Below, piece after piece: positions 1-7,471 of a stretch of 64,000 nt of DNA. The number at the start of each line of letters is the position of its first letter. Position 1 is the first letter of the stretch. Below the pieces are notes generated by a model. It ran no database searches and was not told the DNA's origin. It saw only the letters and a program-made list of their open reading frames with translations. Source of the stretch: Pelagibius sp964472095 (GTDB lineage: Bacteria > Pseudomonadota > Alphaproteobacteria > Kiloniellales > Kiloniellaceae); assembly GCA_964472095.1 (NCBI GenBank), contig CAYYIV010000016.1, forward strand, positions 1 to 64,000. Direction: 5' to 3'. Both the position numbers and the translations under genes were made by a program.

Positions 1-50
1 CTCCGTCGGTGGCGTGATCTATTGACGGAGCAACATAAGAGGCGAGAGCA

Positions 51-311
51 ATGCTCTTCATGGTCATCGAGCGGTTTCGCGATACCGCAGCAGTCTACGA
101 GCGCTTTCAAGCGCGTGGCCGTATGATCCCGGACGGCGTCGCCTACGTGAACAGCTGGGTCGCCGCCGACGGCAGCCACTGCTATCAGCTCATGGAATGC
201 GAACGTGAGGAGCAGTTGCGGCCGTGGCTCGATGCCTGGTCCGACCTCGTGGACTTCGAAGTGGTCGCCGTCACCAACAGCGCCACAGCGGCACGGTCGT
301 TCAAGCGCTAG
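51..311 (+). CDS. DUF3303 family small protein
   Basis: An 86-residue soluble protein opening with MLFMVIERFRD and containing the run GVAYVNSWVAADGSHCYQL. This layout, a short ferredoxin-like alpha/beta fold with a Phe-rich first strand, matches DUF3303 (small proteins of unknown function common in proteobacteria and cyanobacteria). There is no signal peptide or membrane segment. A GAGAG purine tract about 5 bases before the ATG can serve as ribosome binding site. It is convergent with the next gene, and the gap between them is filled by a palindromic repeat. Family assignment is from memory of the pattern; the biochemical role is unknown. Confidence 0.75.
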   Translation: MLFMVIERFRDTAAVYERFQARGRMIPDGVAYVNSWVAADGSHCYQLMECEREEQLRPWLDAWSDLVDFEVVAVTNSATAARSFKR

Positions 312-334
312 CGTTTTCCTTTGTCACTCCAAGT

Positions 335-447
335 CCGTCATTGCCGGGCTCGTCCCGGCAATCCATGGCGGCTGCGCGTACGGGACTGTCTTGCGGAGGT
401 CCGGTGCGGCTGCGCGATGGACCCTCGGGACAAACCCGAGGGTGACA
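335..447. repeat. Bimodular palindromic repeat, family A copy 1
   Basis: Two hairpins separated by a spacer: the first has arms ATTGCCGGG and CCCGGCAAT, the second has arms CCCTCGGG and CCCGAGGG and ends in TGACA. A second copy with the same two hairpins and a different spacer lies at 45662-45774, and a structurally equivalent copy with different stem sequence at 17626-17727. It occupies the convergent gap between the DUF3303 gene and the solute-binding protein gene, so it could double as a bidirectional terminator. Confidence 0.85.
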
Positions 448-477
448 GGAAAAGGTCGTTCCCAGCCCGCCTCTTGC

Positions 478-2427
478 CTACCTGTCGAACCAGAAGCGCT
501 CCGGGCGGTACATGCCGAACTGGGCGCCGGGATCCCAGTTGAAGATGCCTTCCACCGGCACGTTGCGCAGCGCCTTGGCGACCACGACGGGCTGCGGCAC
601 CTGGGCGATCAGGCCGATGGAATAGACCTGCTCGGCGTGGATCGCCAGGATCTCCTCCCAGGCCGCCACCTTGTCGCTGCGCGAGGTGGCAGCGATCCAC
701 TGGTCGTAGAGCTCGAGCAGGCGCTTCGGCTGCTCCATGTCGGCCGGCTCGCCGGCGGTGCCATTGGTTTCGGCGTACTGCCCCCACTTCGGCCACTGCA
801 GGCTCTGCTGGTGGATCGGTACGAACTCTTCAGGGCTGCTGTAGGGGGTGGGGATGCCGTTCTCGGTGCCGAACCAGATGGCCATCACGGTGTCGCCGGC
901 GAAGATGCGGTTGCGCAGCACCTCGCGCTGGGACGGCTTCGTGAAGAGCTTCACGCCGATCTGGCGCCAGGAATCCCGGATCAGCTCGAGCACGTCGACC
1001 TCTTCGGTGTTCTCGCCGGCGGATTCCACGATAATCTCCAGCGGCCGGCCGTCCGGCAGCAGGCGGATGCCGTCGCCGTTGCGCTCGATGAGGCCGATGT
1101 CGTCGAGCAGCGCGTTGGCCCTTTCGGGCGCGAACCCGGTCCAGGCTTTGCCGATTTCCGGTTTGTAGAGGGGGCTGTCCGGCAGCACCAGGTTGTTGGC
1201 CTCCAGGCAGAGGCCGTAGTAGATGACCTGGTTGATCTCGCTGCGATTGACGGCCAGCGAGAGCGCCTGGCGGAAGCGGGCATCGCGATTCAGCGCGCGC
1301 CACACCGGATCGTTCGCGTTGAGGTTCGGGTAGAGTGCCAGCTGCGACCCGCGCACCGTCTTCCACAGCCGCACCTGGTAGTCGCTGCGCTTCTCCGCCG
1401 CTTTCAGGAAGGTGTAGTCGGAGAAATTCAGCCCGCGCGCCTGCAGGTCGGCCTCGCCGGCGGCCGTCTTGGCGGACACCAGGGAGCCGCCGACCACGTC
1501 GAGGATGAAGCGGTCGGCATAGGGCAACTGCTGCCCGGCGGCATCGATGCGGTGGTAGTAGGGATTGCGTGCGGCCACGAAGCGCGTGGAGGGCGACGCG
1601 GTGCCGTTGTTCCACGGCTGCAGCGTCGGCAGATCGGGATTGATGGAATTGTAAGTGTCGCCGATACGGTTGTGCAGCTGCGCCCAGTTGCGCGCGCCGG
1701 CGGACTTCACGGCCACGGCAATCTTCGCCGCATCGCCGTACTTCGGATGGAACTGCTTCAGGTAGTGGGACGGCACGAAAAGCTCGAGCGGCCGCGCCCC
1801 GGCCAGCGCCGGAACGAGGAAGGGGTTGGGTGTCTCCCAGGTGTAGCGCAGCGTCGTCTCGTCGATCACCTCGAAGCTCGGCAGCTCGCCGTTGACGCGC
1901 AGGGTGATCTCCGGTCCGACCGGAGAGAGCTCCTCGTTCTTGGCGATGTCCTCCCAGAAGTAGCGGAAGTCTTCCGCAGTGAAGGGCGTGCCGTCCGACC
2001 AGCGGTGCCCCTCGCGCAGCTTCAGGGTGAAGATGCGGCCGTCCTCAACCTCCATCCACTCGAGGATGTCCGGCACGATCTCAAGCTTCTCGTCGTAGCC
2101 GACCAGGCGGGCATAGCCGTAGACGATCAGCATGCGCACGTCCTTGTCGCGGGTGACCAGCATGCGGAGATCGCCGCCGTGCCTGCCGACCGAGAGGTCG
2201 GGGCCGCTGACCGAAATGCGCGGGATCGCCGGCAGGCGCTCGGCAACCGGCGGCAGCTGCCCGGTCTCGACCGATGCCGCGAGGGAAGGGATCTCTTTGA
2301 GAGCGGCCACCCGGGGCGCCGGCGGCGCCTCATAGCGCACGACTTCAGCCTCGGACCGGCCGGCCGTCACGGCGAGCAGCCCGGCCAGGATCAGCACCCG
2401 GCCCGTGGAGAAAACCCGGCAAAACAT
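478..2427 (-). CDS. ABC transporter substrate-binding protein, family 5 (peptide type)
   Basis: A 649-residue periplasmic solute-binding protein of the SBP_bac_5 family (OppA/DppA type; peptides, opines or glycosides). Residues 1-27 form a signal peptide (basic start, hydrophobic VLILAGLLAV, cleavage near SEA). The family signature is at 138-160 (LREGHRWSDGTPFTAEDFRYF). It is longer than the usual 500-550 residues, as in the subgroup that carries an N-terminal extension before the binding lobes. I moved the start from the longest frame (2658) to the ATG at 2427, because the signal peptide begins there, AGGGA lies upstream and a good promoter lies at 2483-2512. No permease or ATPase genes adjoin it, so it is an orphan binding protein here and its substrate cannot be read from context. 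Confidence 0.9.
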   Translation of the reverse strand: MFCRVFSTGRVLILAGLLAVTAGRSEAEVVRYEAPPAPRVAALKEIPSLAASVETGQLPPVAERLPAIPRISVSGPDLSVGRHGGDLRMLVTRDKDVRMLIVYGYARLVGYDEKLEIVPDILEWMEVEDGRIFTLKLREGHRWSDGTPFTAEDFRYFWEDIAKNEELSPVGPEITLRVNGELPSFEVIDETTLRYTWETPNPFLVPALAGARPLELFVPSHYLKQFHPKYGDAAKIAVAVKSAGARNWAQLHNRIGDTYNSINPDLPTLQPWNNGTASPSTRFVAARNPYYHRIDAAGQQLPYADRFILDVVGGSLVSAKTAAGEADLQARGLNFSDYTFLKAAEKRSDYQVRLWKTVRGSQLALYPNLNANDPVWRALNRDARFRQALSLAVNRSEINQVIYYGLCLEANNLVLPDSPLYKPEIGKAWTGFAPERANALLDDIGLIERNGDGIRLLPDGRPLEIIVESAGENTEEVDVLELIRDSWRQIGVKLFTKPSQREVLRNRIFAGDTVMAIWFGTENGIPTPYSSPEEFVPIHQQSLQWPKWGQYAETNGTAGEPADMEQPKRLLELYDQWIAATSRSDKVAAWEEILAIHAEQVYSIGLIAQVPQPVVVAKALRNVPVEGIFNWDPGAQFGMYRPERFWFDR

Positions 2428-2482
2428 CAAGCTTGTCCCTGAACACTTTGTTATTAAAGAGTTTTTACCCTCATTACCGGCG

Positions 2483-2512
2483 ATTATAGAGGCAGTTTGG
2501 GGAAAGCGCCAA
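2483..2512 (-). promoter_or_regulatory. Sigma-70-type promoter of the solute-binding protein gene
   Basis: Read on the minus strand: -35 TTGGCG (2507-2512), an 18-base spacer, and a consensus -10 TATAAT (2483-2488). Transcription would start near 2476, leaving a leader of about 50 bases before the ATG at 2427, which supports that start over the longer frame. Confidence 0.6.
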
Positions 2513-2730
2513 CCAAGACAGCGGAGCGCAAACGTTCGGTTGTGAAAGTCCGCCAGGCTCGCTTGAGAGGGGGCCGACCGCAGAAAGCGGCGGGCTCCAG
2601 CCGGCCCCGGACGCGCTGTCGGGCCCGCCCTGTCGCCGAGCCACGCTAGCGTCGGCACAGCTTAGGAGGCGGAAATTATAGCGCCTTGAAACTATTTAAC
2701 TTTTCCTTAATCCGCCATGCCTTTAGCGCA

Positions 2731-2747
2731 ATGCTGCGGTGCAGCAT
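2731..2747. promoter_or_regulatory. Inverted repeat containing CTGC-N3-GCAG (PhaR-like site)
   Basis: Perfect inverted repeat ATGCTGC-GGT-GCAGCAT. Its core matches CTGC-N3-GCAG, the operator reported for PhaR, the polyhydroxyalkanoate regulator of alphaproteobacteria. It lies 160 bases before the DUF1127 gene and just downstream of a weak promoter-like pair, a position suited to repression. GC-rich genomes give such short matches by chance, but the seven-base perfect arms make this one stand out. Confidence 0.4.
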
Positions 2748-2906
2748 ATGCGCTCGTCGCATGGCTCGAATGGGTCCATATAGGGTGCATCAGCCACACC
2801 CAAGCGGCCCCCTCGGACGAACTCATAGAGGCAAGGTCAAGCGGCCCAAGGGATGGCACTTTCGGATTTGCCGCCTCTGGCGGGGCGGCCAAACAGGACA
2901 AAGACA

Positions 2907-3305
2907 ATGGACATGAACCAGTTCAAGCACATTCAGGACCCGATCGCCCGTGCCGAGGCCATGCGCGCCCAGGCGATTGCCGACTCGATCGTCGATGCCA
3001 TCGATGGCCTGCGCAAGCTGATCAAGACTGCCACGGCCAAGGTCGCGGCCCACCTTGAGTACCGCCGTACCTTCGACGTGCTGAGCGGCATGACCGACCG
3101 CGAGCTCGACGACATCGGTATCAATCGCGGCGACATTCGCGCCGTGGCCCTTGGTCTCGACCCGCGCCCGCAGCCGGCCATCCGCTGTCCCGGCGATGCC
3201 CTGGCCCGCCGCCTGGCGCTGGCCGAGGCCTTCGAGCAGGGCAAGGACGAGGCCAAGGTGGTCGACTTCCGCACCAACGACAACCGCCCGGCTGCCGCAG
3301 CCTAA
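2907..3305 (+). CDS. DUF1127 domain-containing protein
   Basis: A 132-residue protein with a central DUF1127 (YjiS-like) motif around residues 52-85: YRRTFDVLSGMTDRELDDIGI followed by NRGDIRAVALG. DUF1127 proteins are small, often stress-induced; some alphaproteobacterial members bind RNA through the Arg-rich motif and affect sRNA, phosphate and carbon metabolism. This one is longer than the usual 45-75 residues, with an alpha-helical N-terminal extension and an acidic/Lys-rich C-terminal tail. The start at the ATG at 2907 is chosen over the frame opening at 2853 because AGGA at 2895-2898 is well spaced from it. A strong hairpin terminator follows at 3393-3435, so it is a single-gene transcript. 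A second DUF1127-type gene is at 11435. Confidence 0.85.
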   Translation: MDMNQFKHIQDPIARAEAMRAQAIADSIVDAIDGLRKLIKTATAKVAAHLEYRRTFDVLSGMTDRELDDIGINRGDIRAVALGLDPRPQPAIRCPGDALARRLALAEAFEQGKDEAKVVDFRTNDNRPAAAA

Positions 3306-3392
3306 GGCGCTTTCGCCGCAGGCATCCAGCCAGGAGCAGCCTTCGGGATTGTCTTCTCCGGCCGCATGAGCGCCGGGGACCGCAACCCGGAA

Positions 3393-3435
3393 GACGCCGC
3401 AAGAGGGTCGCGCATCGCGCGGCCCTTTGGCGTTT
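3393..3435 (+). terminator. Rho-independent terminator after the DUF1127 gene
   Basis: Stem GGGTCGCGC (3405-3413), loop ATC, right arm GCGCGGCCC (3417-3425) with one G-U pair, then TTT. An outer pairing GACGCC/GGCGTT extends the stem across the T tract. Confidence 0.7.
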
Positions 3436-3540
3436 CCGGGGCAGGTGGCCTGCGCCCGGTACTGGTCATGGCATCGCCACCGCTCTAAAAGTCCCTGCTG
3501 GGGGCGGGTACGGCCGCGCCCGGTACCCAAGGGAGGCAGG

Positions 3541-4356
3541 ATGAGCGTGACGGGAGAAGCCAGGGCAGTGACCCTGCCGGAGGTCGCCAGGCGCAAGGGC
3601 GGCACGCCGATCGTCTGCCTGACGGCCTACACGACGCCCATTGCCAGGCTGGTCGACGTCCATTGCGACATTGTGCTGGTCGGCGACAGCGTCGGCATGG
3701 TGCTGCACGGTCTGGAATCGACCCTCGGCGTGACCCTCGACATGATGATCCTGCACGGCGAGGCGGTGCGCCGCGGCCTCGCGCGGGCGCTGATGGTGGT
3801 CGACATGCCCTTCGGCAGCTACGAGGAGAGCCCGGAGCAGGCCTTCCGCAACGCCGCCCGGGTGATGGCGGAGACCGGCTGCGCCGCCGTGAAGCTCGAG
3901 GGCGGCGCCAGCATGACCGAGACGATCCGCTTTCTCGTTGCGCGCGGCATCCCGGTGATGGCGCATGTCGGACTGACACCGCAGGCGGTCAATGCGCTCG
4001 GCGGCTACCGGGTGCAGGGGCGCGGCCAAGATGCCGACCGGGTCCTGCGCGATGCCGAGGCCGTCGCCGAGGCCGGAGCCTTCTCGGTGGTCCTCGAAAA
4101 GGTGACGGAGCCCCTGGCACGCCGGATTACCGAGGAGATCGCGATCCCGACCATCGGCATCGGCGCCTCGGTGGCCTGCGACGGCCAGGTGCTGGTGGTC
4201 GACGACATGCTCGGCATCTTCGCCGGTTTCCAGCCGAAGTTCGTCAAGCGCTATGCCGAACTGGGCCGCGACGCCGAAGCGGCCATCGCAGCCTTTGCGC
4301 GCGAGGTCCGCGAGCGGCGCTTTCCTGGGCCGGAGCACGTGTTCGCCGAGCCATGA
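3541..4356 (+). CDS. panB: 3-methyl-2-oxobutanoate hydroxymethyltransferase
   Basis: PanB makes ketopantoate from alpha-ketoisovalerate and 5,10-methylenetetrahydrofolate, the first committed step of pantothenate (CoA) synthesis; cytosolic TIM barrel with Mg. The 271 residues match the family length. Metal and catalytic residues are in place: D49 in VGDSVGM, D88 in VDMPFGSY, K118 in VKLEGG and E186 in VVLEKV, plus the PVMAHVGLTPQ segment. The frame stays open back to 3427, but the ATG at 3541 directly follows GGGAGG and opens with the expected N-terminus. No panC is adjacent; panB stands alone. Confidence 0.96.
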   Translation: MSVTGEARAVTLPEVARRKGGTPIVCLTAYTTPIARLVDVHCDIVLVGDSVGMVLHGLESTLGVTLDMMILHGEAVRRGLARALMVVDMPFGSYEESPEQAFRNAARVMAETGCAAVKLEGGASMTETIRFLVARGIPVMAHVGLTPQAVNALGGYRVQGRGQDADRVLRDAEAVAEAGAFSVVLEKVTEPLARRITEEIAIPTIGIGASVACDGQVLVVDDMLGIFAGFQPKFVKRYAELGRDAEAAIAAFAREVRERRFPGPEHVFAEP

Positions 4357-4415
4357 GCCACAGGGCCTCGGCGCAGAGCCAATCCCAGGTCTGCCCGCGA
4401 TCTGCCATTATTTTC

Positions 4416-4431
4416 CATAATATATATTATG
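4416..4431. promoter_or_regulatory. Perfect 16-base AT palindrome
   Basis: CATAATATATATTATG, a perfect palindrome in an AT-rich island inside otherwise GC-rich DNA. It lies about 46 bases before the -35 element of the promoter for the secreted protein at 4553. It has the form of a dimeric regulator operator; I cannot name the regulator. Confidence 0.4.
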
Positions 4432-4444
4432 CGCAAAACTGATG

Positions 4445-4466
4445 CGGGAAAGTGGGCCCTTTCCCG
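4445..4466 (+). terminator. Hairpin downstream of panB
   Basis: Stem CGGGAAAG (4445-4452) and CTTTCCCG (4459-4466), perfect over eight pairs with a six-base loop TGGGCC. There is no T tract, so it may be a Rho-dependent end or a structure upstream of the next promoter rather than an intrinsic terminator. Confidence 0.35.
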
Positions 4467-4476
4467 TCACCTGTCG

Positions 4477-4506
4477 TTGGACTCCCCTAACGCCCTGCGC
4501 TAGTCT
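4477..4506 (+). promoter_or_regulatory. Promoter for the secreted protein at 4553
   Basis: -35 TTGGAC (4477-4482), 18-base spacer, -10 TAGTCT (4501-4506). The predicted start site near 4513 gives a leader of about 40 bases before the ATG at 4553. Confidence 0.45.
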
Positions 4507-4552
4507 TTCGCCGACAATAAGTCTCGGGGTTGTGCAAGCAGGGAGCTTTCAG

Positions 4553-5185
4553 ATGCGCGTGTTTCCGCCGGTTCTATCGTTTCTCGTCCTTCTCCTGACC
4601 GCTGGCATTGCCCAGGGTGGCACCTTGGCGCCTCCGGGCCCCAACCCGAGCTGGACGGAGATGCAGAAGTTCGAGTGGTATCTCGGCTACCTGTCCCGCG
4701 CGGCGAACACTTGCGGCACCTACGTCGAATCCGGCGTCTTGCACGGTCTCGCCCGCATGACGCCCTACGGTGACATCGGCCTGGGCGTGGTCACCGGAGA
4801 CGGCTTTGTCGGGCCGGTCTGCGGCAGGATCAACAACGAGGCGAAGGAACTTGTGGCCGACGCCGAGCGTATCCGCGCATACCTGGAGGCCACCTACAAC
4901 TGCACCGGCGAAGCCTGCTACAGCCAGAAGCTCAGCGACTGGCAATTCCATGCCTGTGCAGATGTGCTCAAGGCGCACCTCGCCGGCCGTGCAATTGAGG
5001 AGGAACACCTCCGTGCGGTGACCATCACCAGTATCAGGCTCTCCGGCGCTACCTTGGATTTCCAAGCAAGGGTGCGGCTGAAGTCTTGCCAAGGCTCGCT
5101 CTACGTTGATCTCAAGGAGAGCTGCCGCATCGTGCAAGACTATACCCGCGGCGACTGTGAGATTGCCGGCGTCACGCGTTACTGA
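4553..5185 (+). CDS. Secreted cysteine-rich protein of unknown function
   Basis: A 210-residue protein with a clear signal peptide (MRVFPPVLSFLVLLLTAGIAQGG). The mature part holds eight cysteines (for example CGTYVES, CGRINNEA, CTGEACYS, HACADV, KSCQGS, ESCRIV, DCEIAG), suggesting disulfide pairs in the periplasm. The segment RIRAYLEATYNCTG looks helical and the C-terminal third beta-rich. The start at the ATG at 4553 follows GGGAG with good spacing; the frame upstream (from 4442) reads through the promoter and is not used. I recognise no family. It is a single-gene unit with its own promoter and a nearby AT palindrome. Confidence 0.75.
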   Translation: MRVFPPVLSFLVLLLTAGIAQGGTLAPPGPNPSWTEMQKFEWYLGYLSRAANTCGTYVESGVLHGLARMTPYGDIGLGVVTGDGFVGPVCGRINNEAKELVADAERIRAYLEATYNCTGEACYSQKLSDWQFHACADVLKAHLAGRAIEEEHLRAVTITSIRLSGATLDFQARVRLKSCQGSLYVDLKESCRIVQDYTRGDCEIAGVTRY

Positions 5186-5223
5186 CGGCGCCCGGCCTCG
5201 CGCCCGGCGAAGTCGGCTTTTCG

Positions 5224-5763
5224 TTAGTTATTCGTCGGCTCTCGAAGTTTTTTGACTTCGAAGTCGAAGTGCCGCACCAGCTCGTCTTCGATGAAGACGT
5301 CGATGGAATGCGGGCCGGTGGGATCACCCTCGACGATGCACCAGCTGCTCTCCAGCCAGCCGTCCTCGGGGGCCGCGAACTCCTCGGTGGTGGCCGTGGT
5401 GCGGTCGGCGGAGAATACGTGCGGACTGTACTCGTCGTCCTCGCCGCTCCAGAACAGCGGCGGCTGCGGCAGCTTCAGGACCTCGCGTACGCGTACCAGC
5501 GGCGGCGCCTCGGTGAGGCGAATGCGCCAGCCGAAGCAGGCCCGGTTGGGGAGATAGGGCACGAGATCGGAGATGACGGTCCGATCGTTGCCTTCCCCGT
5601 CGCCTACGGAGACCACGAATTCTGCGACCTCGACCGTGTAGCCGGCCCCTGCGGCTGCTGCGGCGCCGGCGGCCAGGGCCAACGCCCCGCTGAGGCCGAG
5701 CGCGGCCAGTAGCCTCGCTTTCCCACGTGCCGATCCGCGCTGTTGCGCGCCGGTGGTCACCAT
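5224..5763 (-). CDS. Exported protein of unknown function
   Basis: A 179-residue protein with an Arg/Lys-rich N-region and a long Ala-rich hydrophobic core (LLAALGLSGALALAAGAAAAA), consistent with a Sec signal peptide. The mature domain reads as mostly beta strands (VEVAEFVVSVGDGEGNDRT, WRIRLTEAPPLVRVREVL, HSIDVFIEDELVRHFDFEV), similar to a small immunoglobulin-like or carbohydrate-binding-like sandwich; Cys residues at NRACFGW and SSWCIVEG could pair. The ATG at 5763 follows GGGGAGG and is preferred over the frame opening at 6000. It is divergent from the CARDB-like gene at 5945. No known family was recognised. Confidence 0.65.
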   Translation of the reverse strand: MVTTGAQQRGSARGKARLLAALGLSGALALAAGAAAAAGAGYTVEVAEFVVSVGDGEGNDRTVISDLVPYLPNRACFGWRIRLTEAPPLVRVREVLKLPQPPLFWSGEDDEYSPHVFSADRTTATTEEFAAPEDGWLESSWCIVEGDPTGPHSIDVFIEDELVRHFDFEVKKLREPTNN

Positions 5764-5944
5764 CGCCTGTCTACCTCCCCTTGGGCCAGTCCCCAGTATA
5801 GGCCGCGCTGCCGGCGATGGCCCAGTGAGAAACCCGGCCGTCTGCCGCCAAGCCGCGCTTTGAACCTTTCCGCCGGCCGCTGCGACTTCCTCACCAGTAG
5901 ACACGCTTCGCCGCGTCACCTTTTTGATTTTAGAGGAAGCCACA

Positions 5945-6610
5945 ATGAAACAGTCCCTCAACCGCGGTCTTGCAGCCCTGCTCGCTGCCACGGCGCTCAC
6001 CGTGAGCCTGGCCGCAGACCCCGCCGCCGCTCAGGTGCAGCCGCGCCCGCAGGGCCCGGCCGGCAGCACGGTGCTGACCTCTCATCTGCCGGACATCATC
6101 CCGACCAGCCTCGGCTTCGTCATGAAGAGCGGCCCGGTGTCCTGGGGCGCGACCGTGGTGCTGGACAACCCGGCCCAGGCCGACGCCACCCGCGTCGGCC
6201 CGCAGAAGGACCTCTGCCGCTTCTACCCGGCGGCCTACCGCACCCACAACAAGGGCGACGGCGATGCCGGGGCCTTCGTCACCAAGACCTATGTCGGCGC
6301 CACCCTGGTCGAGACCCACAACGTGCCCGGCGGCCTCGCCGCCAAGACCGGCATCGACTGGCACAAGTTCACCGTCGACCTGAAGGAAGGTATGAACGTG
6401 ATCCGGGTGGTGTTCGACGCCAACAAGCAGGTCGCCGAGACCGACGAGAACAACACCTACTCGATCCGCGTGAACGTGAAGATCGACTGCGACGGAGACG
6501 GCAAGATCGGCGGCGTCGCGACCCCGGTCGGCGGCCTGAAGAAGGCGCCCGGCACGGCCGATCCGGATCCTGTTCAGCCGCGCAGCCTGCGTCTCAAGCC
6601 AGCCAATTAA
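5945..6610 (+). CDS. Secreted CARDB-like domain protein
   Basis: A 221-residue protein with a signal peptide (about residues 1-30, ending AAAQ). The mature part resembles a single CARDB/immunoglobulin-like adhesion domain: a strand pattern around AATLVETHNVPGGL, then the hallmark EGMNVIRVVFDANKQVAETDENNTYSIRV. CARDB domains carry that ADETNN-type loop between two strands. AGGAAG lies upstream of the ATG at 5945. A second protein of the same type is encoded at 7472-8116, with gph in between on the other strand, so the two are likely a dispersed duplicate pair. Role in surface or periplasmic binding is inferred only. Confidence 0.75.
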   Translation: MKQSLNRGLAALLAATALTVSLAADPAAAQVQPRPQGPAGSTVLTSHLPDIIPTSLGFVMKSGPVSWGATVVLDNPAQADATRVGPQKDLCRFYPAAYRTHNKGDGDAGAFVTKTYVGATLVETHNVPGGLAAKTGIDWHKFTVDLKEGMNVIRVVFDANKQVAETDENNTYSIRVNVKIDCDGDGKIGGVATPVGGLKKAPGTADPDPVQPRSLRLKPAN

Positions 6611-6652
6611 CCCGCTGATTTTCAGTTACTTTCAGGCAGGCGCCGGTGTCCC

Positions 6653-7369
6653 TCAGAGGGCACCGGCGCCTGCCAGTTCCGTCAGCAGCCCCGGCAGCCG
6701 GGCGAAGCGGGCGAAGCTGGCCCGGTGCGGCAGGGCCGCGACCGGCGTCTTGCGGTAGCCCTCGGTGAACAGCAGGAAGGGCACCCCCGCGGCTTGCGCG
6801 GTGGCGGCGTCCACCTCGCTGTCGCCGACGTAGGCGAGCGATCCCAGGTCCACCCCGAGGAGACCGGCAGTATGGCGCAGAGGCGCCGGATCGGGCTTGC
6901 GCTGCGGCAGGGAATCGCCGCCGACCAAGGCCGTGAAGTGTCCGGCGATGCCGAGCTCGGCGATCATCTGGCGCGCCGGGCCGACCGGCTTGTTGGTGCA
7001 GATTCCGAGCAGGAAGCCCGCCGCCTGCAGCTCTGCCAGGGTCTCGGCGACGCCGGGGTAGAGCCGCGAAAGGGCGCTCGGCGCGGCGCCGTAGATCTCC
7101 AGGAAGCGCGGCAGCGCCACCGCCACCGCGGCGGGACCGTCGGCCTCCCCCACGGCTCCGAGGATGCGCTCCAGCAGCACCGGTACGCCGTTGCCGACGA
7201 AGCCGGTGATGGTGGCAAGGTCGAGGGCCTGGTACCCGCGCTCGGCCAGGAAAGCGGCAGCGGCGGCGTGGATGTCGGGGACGCTGTCGACCAGGGTGCC
7301 ATCGAGGTCGAAGACCACGGCCCGCAGGCCGCGGGTGGGCCGTGCCGCCTCACCGGAATGAAATTTCAT
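6653..7369 (-). CDS. gph: HAD hydrolase, phosphoglycolate phosphatase type
   Basis: A 238-residue HAD-superfamily phosphatase. Motif I is VVFDLDGTLVDS (D21 nucleophile, D23), motif II ICTNKP (T125), motif III K158 in QRKPDP, motif IV VGDSEVDAATA (D183, D187). The helical cap between motifs I and II and the GFVGNGVPVLLERIL segment match Gph, which clears 2-phosphoglycolate formed by DNA repair or RuBisCO oxygenation. A second HAD protein at 27586 is more divergent. The gene sits between two CARDB-like genes on the other strand. The exact substrate of HAD enzymes cannot be fixed by sequence alone. Confidence 0.88.
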   Translation of the reverse strand: MKFHSGEAARPTRGLRAVVFDLDGTLVDSVPDIHAAAAAFLAERGYQALDLATITGFVGNGVPVLLERILGAVGEADGPAAVAVALPRFLEIYGAAPSALSRLYPGVAETLAELQAAGFLLGICTNKPVGPARQMIAELGIAGHFTALVGGDSLPQRKPDPAPLRHTAGLLGVDLGSLAYVGDSEVDAATAQAAGVPFLLFTEGYRKTPVAALPHRASFARFARLPGLLTELAGAGAL

Positions 7370-7471
7370 TCGCTAACCCGATCCTTTGAACCCGTTAACC
7401 CTGCGCTGCGACCGACCAGGTAACGCAACCGTCTGCGATGCATATCGGAGACTAGCCAAAGGATCAAATCC

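Larger units (their letters stand above)
2428..2906. other. 479-base divergent intergenic region
   Basis: No gene is supported. On the minus strand it carries the promoter of the solute-binding protein (2483-2512). Towards the DUF1127 gene on the plus strand there is a weak promoter-like pair, TTGAAA at 2686-2691 and TAATCC at 2708-2713 with a 16-base spacer, followed by the inverted repeat at 2731-2747. The small open frames here look like chance frames: no ribosome binding sites and no recognisable composition. Confidence 0.6.

Noticed and set aside
335..447. CRISPR-like or tRNA-like structure
   Set aside because: Two hairpins, no regular repeat-spacer periodicity and no tRNA arms; it is a dispersed palindromic element.
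205..2442. 745-codon plus-strand open frame across the solute-binding protein gene
   Set aside because: It is antisense to a clear SBP_bac_5 gene; its Arg/Ala/Gly/His-rich translation is the usual shadow in GC-rich DNA.
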